Shown in pieces: positions 59,114 through 64,000 of a stretch of DNA of 64,000 nucleotides; the first letter of the stretch is position 1, and every line of letters starts with the position of its first letter. The translations under genes were made by a program, and so were the position numbers. The DNA is from an uncultured Bacteroides sp. (GTDB lineage: Bacteria > Bacteroidota > Bacteroidia > Bacteroidales > Bacteroidaceae), in contig CALADS010000080.1 of the NCBI GenBank assembly GCA_937890825.1, positions 68,251 to 132,250 on the forward strand, read 5' to 3'. The notes beneath the pieces are model-generated. The model did not search any database and was not told the DNA's origin. It worked only from the letters and a program-made list of their open reading frames with translations.

Positions 59114-60607
59114 TTATTTAAATTTGTTGATACAGTCTATATAGGCTTCTACCGAAGCGGCAATGATATCGGTATTGGCACCGAAGCCGTAGTAGATGCG
59201 GTGGTCGTACTCCACCTGCATGTGTACTTTTCCCATATCGTCGCTTCCTTTACTGATGGCCTGGATGGTGAATTCCTTCAATACCATGTGACGGTCTATA
59301 ATCTTCTTCAAGGCTTTGATGGCGGCATCTACCGGACCGTTTCCGCTGGCGGCTGCCTCGAACTTCTCACCGCTGATATTCAAGCCGATACTGGCCACAG
59401 AGCGCACACCTACCCCACTGGTTACCTGAAGATATGCTAACTGGATACGGTGATTCTGTGAACGATCGGCTCCGGCCAGTACCAGGATGTCGTCGTCATT
59501 GATGTCTTTCTTCTTATCGGCCAGTTTCAAGAAATCTGCATACACTTCATCCAGTTTCTCCTGATTCAAGGTAACGCCCAGTATTTCCAGGCGGTTCTTC
59601 AAGGCTGCCCGTCCGCTGCGCGCCGTCAGCACAATGGAATTATCGTCGATACCTACATCGTGCGGATCAATGATTTCATAGGTCTGTACGTTTTTCAGTA
59701 CTCCATCCTGGTGGATACCCGAAGAATGGGCAAAGGCGTTTCGGCCCACAATGGCCTTGTTGGGCTGCACGGGCATGTTCATCAGACTGGATACCAGGCG
59801 GCTGGTGGAATAGATTTTCTGGGTATGAATATTGGTTTCTACCTGGAGGTCGTGGTGGCACTTCACAATCATGGCTATTTCTTCGAGCGAAGTGTTGCCG
59901 GCCCGCTCGCCGATGCCGTTGACGGTTACTTCTACCTGACGGGCTCCGTGAAGAACGCCGGCGATGGTATTGGCTGTGGCCATGCCCAAATCATTGTGAC
60001 AATGGGTGGAGAGTATGGCCCGATGGATGCCGTCTACATGCTCCATCAGGTAGCGGATTTTGGCACCGTAGTCCGACGGCAGGCAGTAGCCCGTGGTATC
60101 GGGAATATTCACGACAGTGGCTCCAGCGCGGATAACGGCTTCTACCACGCGGGCCAGGTATTCATTGTCGGTACGACCGGCATCTTCGGCATAGAACTCT
60201 ACATCGTCTACATAGCGGCGGGCGTATTTTACGGCTGCTACTGCACGCTCAATGATTTCTTCGCGGGTGGAATGGAACTTATAGCGGATATGGGCATCGG
60301 AAGTGCCGATACCGGTATGGATGCGCTTGTGCTTGGCATACTGCAGTGCTTCAGCCGCTACATCGATGTCTTTCTGAACGGCTCGCGTCAGGGCGCAGAT
60401 GGTGGGCCAGGTAACTGCCTTGGAAATCTCGATGACGGAATGGTAATCGCCCGGACTGGAAACCGGAAAACCGGCCTCGATAATGTCCACCCCCAAGAGT
60501 TCGAGCTGCTTGGCCACTTGTATCTTCTCTACGGTATTCAACTGGCAACCCGGAACCTGCTCGCCATCGCGAAGCGTGGTATCGAAAATAAATAACTTGT
60601 CACTCAT
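59114..60607 (-). CDS. leuA: 2-Isopropylmalate synthase
   Basis: 497 residues from the ATG at 60607; the longer frame runs through the attenuator terminator and is rejected. DRE domain: FIFDTTLRDGEQVPGCQLNT, THCHNDLGMATANTIAGV (metal His) and NGIGERAGNTSLEE; the C-terminal regulatory LeuA_dimer domain from about 380 is the site of leucine feedback. It condenses acetyl-CoA with 2-ketoisovalerate. First structural gene after the leader/attenuator. Confidence 0.95.
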   Translation of the reverse strand: MSDKLFIFDTTLRDGEQVPGCQLNTVEKIQVAKQLELLGVDIIEAGFPVSSPGDYHSVIEISKAVTWPTICALTRAVQKDIDVAAEALQYAKHKRIHTGIGTSDAHIRYKFHSTREEIIERAVAAVKYARRYVDDVEFYAEDAGRTDNEYLARVVEAVIRAGATVVNIPDTTGYCLPSDYGAKIRYLMEHVDGIHRAILSTHCHNDLGMATANTIAGVLHGARQVEVTVNGIGERAGNTSLEEIAMIVKCHHDLQVETNIHTQKIYSTSRLVSSLMNMPVQPNKAIVGRNAFAHSSGIHQDGVLKNVQTYEIIDPHDVGIDDNSIVLTARSGRAALKNRLEILGVTLNQEKLDEVYADFLKLADKKKDINDDDILVLAGADRSQNHRIQLAYLQVTSGVGVRSVASIGLNISGEKFEAAASGNGPVDAAIKALKKIIDRHMVLKEFTIQAISKGSDDMGKVHMQVEYDHRIYYGFGANTDIIAASVEAYIDCINKFK

Positions 60608-60640
60608 TGCTTTTATAGGTAAGGTATGTAACTGTTCATT

Positions 60641-60678
60641 AAAAAAAAGCCTTTCACACCCGGAAGTGAGAAAGGCTC
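60641..60678 (-). terminator. Attenuator terminator before leuA
   Basis: Minus strand: AGCCTTTCTCAC, loop TTCCGG-type, then GTGTGAAAGGCT (one mismatch), directly followed by eight T. It lies 27 nt after the leader stop and ends 33 nt before the leuA ATG. Confidence 0.85.
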
Positions 60679-60705
60679 TAGTTATACTTTCATTTCTACA
60701 TATAG

Positions 60706-60792
60706 CTATGCACAACGCTCACTCCCGCTACATTTGTATAGCAGAATCAGAATACCGCACAGTATAATATATGTAAAAATAGCGTTTATCAT
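60706..60792 (-). CDS. Leucine operon leader peptide (28 aa)
   Basis: ATG at 60792, stop TAG at 60706-60708 (minus strand). The peptide begins MINAIFTYIILCG, continues ILILLYK and ends SERCA: six Ile and four Leu, with five in a row at codons 14-18. Its last codons GGG AGT GAG (plus-strand bases 60718-60726) can pair with the CTCACTTCC of the terminator stem (60662-60670), an anti-terminator. Stalling on Ile/Leu codons would free this segment; reading to the stop would cover it and let the terminator form. Confidence 0.82.
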   Translation of the reverse strand: MINAIFTYIILCGILILLYKCSGSERCA

Positions 60793-60813
60793 ATCTTTTT
60801 GTATCAATAGACG

Positions 60814-60844
60814 CAAAGGTATCGATTATTTCGTAGCAAACAAA
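60814..60844 (-). promoter_or_regulatory. Promoter of the leucine operon, TTTG-N19-TACCTTTG
   Basis: On the minus strand TTTG (60841-60844), 19 nt, TACCTTTG (60814-60821): a full Bacteroidetes consensus. The leader ATG is 21 nt after the -7 box. Confidence 0.75.
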
Positions 60845-60916
60845 TAAAATCGTAATTTTTTTAGTGAATTAAGCTATATTCTTTTCGAAATAATCCTTTT
60901 AAAGCGATAATCAGGA

Positions 60917-61729
60917 TTATTCCAGCAACTGTATTTCTGCTGCTTGCGACAGAGATAGCTGCAAACTGGCTTCTGAGTTCTTGGGAAACCAGCGTAGCTT
61001 GCAACACTCACCCCGCTGCACCGTATGAATGCCGCTGCCTTGCAGGTATTCGGTACCGATGCGACAGGTTTCTGACTGCACCGTCCAATCTGATACTACA
61101 TCGAGATCCATATACAGACGGTCTATCGTACCGCTGTTATAATGCACGACATTGGCTTGCATGGACAAACTTTGGAAACAGCAAGAGTCGAGGGTAGCTG
61201 TACCGTCTATACGGCAGGACAGGCTGTCTTGATGCATGGAGAAAAATTCTACAGGCATATTCCGCAGGGAAACTTCCAACTGCTGTACAGAGGAGGGGAG
61301 CTGAAGACGAAGATCGCGTATGGCTATCCACAACGCTTCGTGAGGTGCATTGACGTGTTTCAATCGTTCTTCCAAAGGGATGTTGAGGACAATGCTAACC
61401 GTATCGGCTTGCTGAATAAGCCGAAAGAAGGGGGCAAACGAGGATGGAAAACTGAAAAGTGGTGCAGCTGCCAAAGTACCGGATACCTGCAGCCTGCTAT
61501 CGGTAAAAAAATTGCTATGAGGATAGCTACGGTTGTCAACGATTGTATCTTGATGAATGACTTTCAGCACGCTACAGGCAGGAAGTTGCTGTGTAGTAAT
61601 CTCACCCGAAAAATGAAGCTCTTGGGTATTCAGGGGCTGACTGAAATAATACATCGTGGCCACACCAACGGCGATGGATAAAAACAGCCCCAATACCATG
61701 GCACCCAATATGTAAGTGGTAGTTTTCAT
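60917..61729 (-). CDS. Membrane-anchored protein of unknown function in the GntR/ABC operon
   Basis: 270 residues. One N-terminal membrane helix (residues 6-27) not followed by a clear cleavage site, then an extracytoplasmic part made mostly of beta strands with repeated patterns such as LRLQLPSSVQQLEVSLRNMPVEFFSM and SLSMQANVVHYNSGTIDRLYMDLDVV, suggesting a beta-helix like DUF2807-type proteins. No enzyme motif. Start overlaps the regulator stop (ATG at 61729). It probably works with the ABC transporter encoded upstream. Confidence 0.7.
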   Translation of the reverse strand: MKTTTYILGAMVLGLFLSIAVGVATMYYFSQPLNTQELHFSGEITTQQLPACSVLKVIHQDTIVDNRSYPHSNFFTDSRLQVSGTLAAAPLFSFPSSFAPFFRLIQQADTVSIVLNIPLEERLKHVNAPHEALWIAIRDLRLQLPSSVQQLEVSLRNMPVEFFSMHQDSLSCRIDGTATLDSCCFQSLSMQANVVHYNSGTIDRLYMDLDVVSDWTVQSETCRIGTEYLQGSGIHTVQRGECCKLRWFPKNSEASLQLSLSQAAEIQLLE

Positions 61730-62109
61730 ATTCTTTGTTTTTTAGACGTTTTACTTAGATAAGCGTTATACATGGAGGAGAGTTCTTCGGCCGTTACTCC
61801 CAATGAAGAGAGTTGCTTGAAGAAATAATCTACTTCTTCCATCATGAAAAATTCCTTGCGTAGCGTAAGAATGTGATTGATAGCTAAAGGGGATACGAAA
61901 TAACCTATCCCACGCTTGTTGTATATAATACCATGCGACTGCAAATAATCGTAAGAGCGCATCACCGTATTGGCATTGACTTCTACGGTAGAGGCGTATT
62001 CGCGCACGGAGGGTACGCGCGCTTCTTCTACATATTGACCCAACAGAATTTCATCACAAATGCGGTCGGCTATCTGCAAATAGATGGCTTTGGTTTCTCT
62101 AAAATTCAT
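61726..62109 (-). CDS. GntR family regulator (YtrA type)
   Basis: 127 residues from the ATG at 62109. A winged helix-turn-helix at about 10-75 (YLQIADRICDEILLGQYVEEARVPSVREYASTVEVNANTVMRSYDYLQSHGIIYNKR region) and a short helical C-terminal dimerisation part without an effector domain, the YtrA subfamily. Such regulators repress an adjacent ABC operon. The inverted repeat at 63856-63879 by the operon promoter is the likely operator. Confidence 0.88.
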   Translation of the reverse strand: MNFRETKAIYLQIADRICDEILLGQYVEEARVPSVREYASTVEVNANTVMRSYDYLQSHGIIYNKRGIGYFVSPLAINHILTLRKEFFMMEEVDYFFKQLSSLGVTAEELSSMYNAYLSKTSKKQRI

Positions 62110-62111
62110 AA

Positions 62112-62969
62112 TTACCAGCGGTGTATAATTTCGGATTCTTTGAAGCGGCAATAGGCCAGTACCCAATTGAAAAGTATGCCCAATGCCAAAAGGATATACA
62201 TCACGAAATAGGGAGCGGTGCTATCGGATAGCTCCCAGGAACTGCCAAACGATAAATGACGCCCATCTAGAAAGAGACTGGTTAACGTGCCCCCAAACAG
62301 TAGCGCCATGACAAAGACTAGCATAGAGAAGGCAAAGGTCTTCTGTAAAGCTAATCGGGGCCAGATGCAACTGCCTAATGCAAATAAAGATTGAGAAAAC
62401 AAAAAGAGCATTATGACAAGCATGCAATCGTACTGAGTGCGGAAAAAGCCGGAAATGGTTTCGCTATCAACCAGATAATCGGATACGGGCAACAAACCTA
62501 CACGGGGCAAATCGGGCAGATACGCCACCCAATAAATGATGGAACGTGTAAAATCGGCCAGCATAAATGCCAAAACATAAGCCAACAGGGAAATGACGGC
62601 ATAAAGCAGCATACGGGACAAAAATTTCTCCAACATGGTGGCGGGAAGCATCAAGATACTGATGCGACGGGCTTTGGTATTCATCCCTTCCATCATACGG
62701 GAGGCACTGACTATGCCGAAAACAAACATACCAACCATGAAAAGCTGCATGCTAAACTGATGAAGTCGGTACTGCATGTCATCGAAAGCTTCTGCATCGG
62801 AATAAATACCTGAATAGGAATAAAGAAATGAGGCTTGCCACACCAAAATAATGGCAAGGATACCATATACAACCAACATTCGCAACAAAAAGGATTTCCA
62901 GTTTTCAAGCACTTCCTTACGCAACAACAGCAGGAATCGACTCCCGCTAAACGAACAAACTTTCTTCAT
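62112..62969 (-). CDS. ABC transporter permease-like membrane protein
   Basis: 285 residues with about six membrane helices (for example MLVVYGILAIILVWQASFLY; FMVGMFVFGIVSAS; LLYAVISLLAYVLAFML). The EGMNTKARRISILMLPATMLEKFLSRML segment resembles ABC-2 permeases of the YtrC/BcrB sort. Its gene overlaps that of the ATPase by 4 nt and ends 2 nt before the regulator gene. Confidence 0.82.
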   Translation of the reverse strand: MKKVCSFSGSRFLLLLRKEVLENWKSFLLRMLVVYGILAIILVWQASFLYSYSGIYSDAEAFDDMQYRLHQFSMQLFMVGMFVFGIVSASRMMEGMNTKARRISILMLPATMLEKFLSRMLLYAVISLLAYVLAFMLADFTRSIIYWVAYLPDLPRVGLLPVSDYLVDSETISGFFRTQYDCMLVIMLFLFSQSLFALGSCIWPRLALQKTFAFSMLVFVMALLFGGTLTSLFLDGRHLSFGSSWELSDSTAPYFVMYILLALGILFNWVLAYCRFKESEIIHRW

Positions 62970-63820
62970 AACTTATTGGATGAATGATGAAACAAAGAGG
63001 AGAATTCAGCAGGATGGGATAAAACGGCACCAAACAAGAGTTCCAAATTTAACTCGGTTTCTTCGCTGTGGGTATTTAACAGCAAAAGTTGGTGCCCTTG
63101 TGGAGAGGGCAAACTATAAAAGGCTTCAGACAGCAAACCGGTATCTGAACTTTCTTTAAAGACCAGCTTTTCGGTAAGCATATACACTGGCTCATGAAGC
63201 AAAACTTTACTCTGATCCATAATTACGACTACATCTAACACTTTATCAATGTCTCTCACTTGATGAGTGGAAATAATAATCAGCGTATCATCGGTCATTC
63301 CGGAAGTGATGAACTTTCGAAACTGACTCTTCCCAGGAATATCAAGCCCGTTGGTTGGCTCGTCCATCAATAGGATAGATGTATGCGTGGCTAAAGCAAA
63401 GCTCATAAAGACTTTTTTCTTCTGACCCATGGATAAAGCATTCAGGTGAATGTCGATATCCAAATCAAAATAATGAAGGTAGGTAACTAAATCTTCTTTA
63501 CTAAACTTAGGATAAAACGGAGCATTCAGCTCCACATAATCCAATAAGGGAATAGCAGGTAAGTCAAATTCTTCGGGCACAATAAAGATTTCCTGCAGAA
63601 CTGATTGCAACCGACTGCGTATGGGTATATCGTGCCAATAAACATTACCCGACTTCGGAGTAAGCAAACCACTCATCAAATAAAGCAGGGTGGACTTACC
63701 TGCACCATTCTTACCCAATAGGCCGTAGATATGACCTGGCTGTAAACTCAACGAGAAATCGTGTAATACATCCGACTTTCCTCGTTTGTAAGCAAATGTA
63801 AGATGATCTACTTTCAACAT
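62966..63820 (-). CDS. ABC transporter ATP-binding protein (YtrB/BcrA-like)
   Basis: 284 residues. Walker A GLLGKNGAGKSTLLYLMSGL (about 33-52), Q-loop region, ABC signature NALSMGQKKKVFMSFAL (LSMGQ form), Walker B SILLMDEPTNGLD and H-loop IISTHQVRDID. The C-terminal 70 residues are a variable domain. First gene of the operon, next to the promoter and inverted repeat. With the permease it would export a peptide or cell-envelope-active compound; the substrate is unknown. Confidence 0.92.
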   Translation of the reverse strand: MLKVDHLTFAYKRGKSDVLHDFSLSLQPGHIYGLLGKNGAGKSTLLYLMSGLLTPKSGNVYWHDIPIRSRLQSVLQEIFIVPEEFDLPAIPLLDYVELNAPFYPKFSKEDLVTYLHYFDLDIDIHLNALSMGQKKKVFMSFALATHTSILLMDEPTNGLDIPGKSQFRKFITSGMTDDTLIIISTHQVRDIDKVLDVVVIMDQSKVLLHEPVYMLTEKLVFKESSDTGLLSEAFYSLPSPQGHQLLLLNTHSEETELNLELLFGAVLSHPAEFSSLFHHSSNKL

Positions 63821-63855
63821 ATAGATTTATTATTAGATAGTTAACATCGAACTAT

Positions 63856-63879
63856 AGTGTACTAGCTTATTAGTACACT
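63856..63879. promoter_or_regulatory. Operator-like inverted repeat for the GntR/YtrA-type regulator
   Basis: AGTGTACTA (63856-63864) and TAGTACACT (63871-63879) are exact complements with a 6-nt spacer. They lie just downstream of the -7 box (63881-63888, minus strand), over the expected transcription start. The AGTGTA...TACACT form resembles the known YtrA operator. Confidence 0.78.
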
Positions 63880-63880
63880 G

Positions 63881-63888
63881 CAAAAGTA
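63881..63888 (-). promoter_or_regulatory. Candidate -7 box of the ABC/GntR operon
   Basis: Minus-strand TACTTTTG matches TAnnTTTG, 60 nt before the first gene and directly next to the inverted repeat. Confidence 0.6.
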
Positions 63889-63923
63889 TAAAATCTTTTG
63901 AAAGAAGCAAAAATATGGGCATA

Positions 63924-63959
63924 AAAAAAGCCTCCGACTCAATGCTGAATCGGAGGCTT
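63924..63959 (-). terminator. Terminator of the rRNA operon
   Basis: Minus strand: AAGCCTCCGA / TCGGAGGCTT stem with 12-nt loop followed by TTTTTTT, just after the 5S rRNA. Confidence 0.88.
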
Positions 63960-63968
63960 GGGGAAAAA

Positions 63969-64000
63969 ACGGCGACTACCTACTCTCCCACTGTTACGCA
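63969..64000 (-). rRNA. rrf: 5S ribosomal RNA, 3' end only
   Basis: The minus strand reads TGCGTAACAGTGGGAGAGTAGGTAG then TCGCCG, the conserved 3' end of bacterial 5S rRNA. The rest, and presumably the 23S and 16S genes, lie beyond the right edge. Confidence 0.9.

Noticed and set aside
60608..60715. N-terminal extension of leuA
   Set aside because: It would translate the attenuator terminator and T-run; the family starts at the ATG at 60607.

Overview
The window reads as chromosomal DNA of an intestinal Bacteroidales bacterium of the Bacteroides/Phocaeicola type. Support: about twenty promoters with the Bacteroidetes -7 box TAnnTTTG (several with a TTTG/TTG 19-20 nt upstream), a hybrid two-component sensor, a B12-dependent ribonucleotide reductase, an UpxY antiterminator, a bile-salt-hydrolase-family enzyme, the Bacteroidetes LptD form, and tRNAs lacking an encoded CCA. 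I cannot name the species. Nearly all of it is ordinary housekeeping DNA; no prophage, IS element, CRISPR array or integrative element is visible.

Layout. 1-2816: 3' part of a hybrid two-component sensor, translationally coupled to a split chromate-type transporter. 2813-7909 (minus): menaquinone genes menD-menB-menC-menE, broken between menD and menB by a ~400 nt repeat-like segment; the isochorismate synthase of the same pathway (menF) lies alone at 52.2-53.3 kb. 8.0-16.1 kb: small mixed genes, including a signal-peptidase-like gene coupled to an ABC exporter reduced to its two ends, a threonine-aldolase-like gene, an hsp20 gene with a sigma-54-type promoter, and exported proteins. 16.1-24.8 kb: MATE exporter, lysS, gpsA, pgi, a HAD phosphatase, tRNA-Arg, asnA, ung. 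24.9-33.5 kb: envelope genes (LptD, HD hydrolase, GT39, LTA-synthase-like, GtrA, GT2). 33.6-37.2 kb: a choloylglycine-hydrolase family enzyme, an NlpE-like lipoprotein, an exported protein and a bile acid:Na+ symporter family protein. 37.3-49.5 kb: amidase, MlaD, dnaA, nitroreductase, nrdJ, malQ, ettA. 49.6-52 kb: tRNA-Lys, then what looks like the scar of a lost capsule locus: a frameshifted flippase fragment, an Rpn-family nuclease gene and an orphan UpxY gene. 52.2-60.8 kb: menF, a TPR protein and the leucine operon leuA-leuC-leuD-leuA/cimA-like-leuB. 60.9-63.9 kb: a GntR/YtrA-type ABC operon. 63.97-64.0 kb: the 3' end of a 5S rRNA, so an rRNA operon runs in from the right.

The most informative regulatory features are (i) a complete transcription attenuator before leuA: promoter, a 28-residue leader peptide containing an Ile-Leu-Ile-Leu-Leu run, an anti-terminator pairing and a terminator; (ii) a GG-N10-GC sigma-54 promoter with an upstream inverted repeat before hsp20; (iii) a 9-bp-arm inverted repeat at the promoter of the GntR/ABC operon; and (iv) a dispersed 22-nt tandem palindromic repeat present as four units in each of two distant intergenic regions, in opposite orientation. 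All functional statements are by recognition of motifs and family resemblance; no database search was run.
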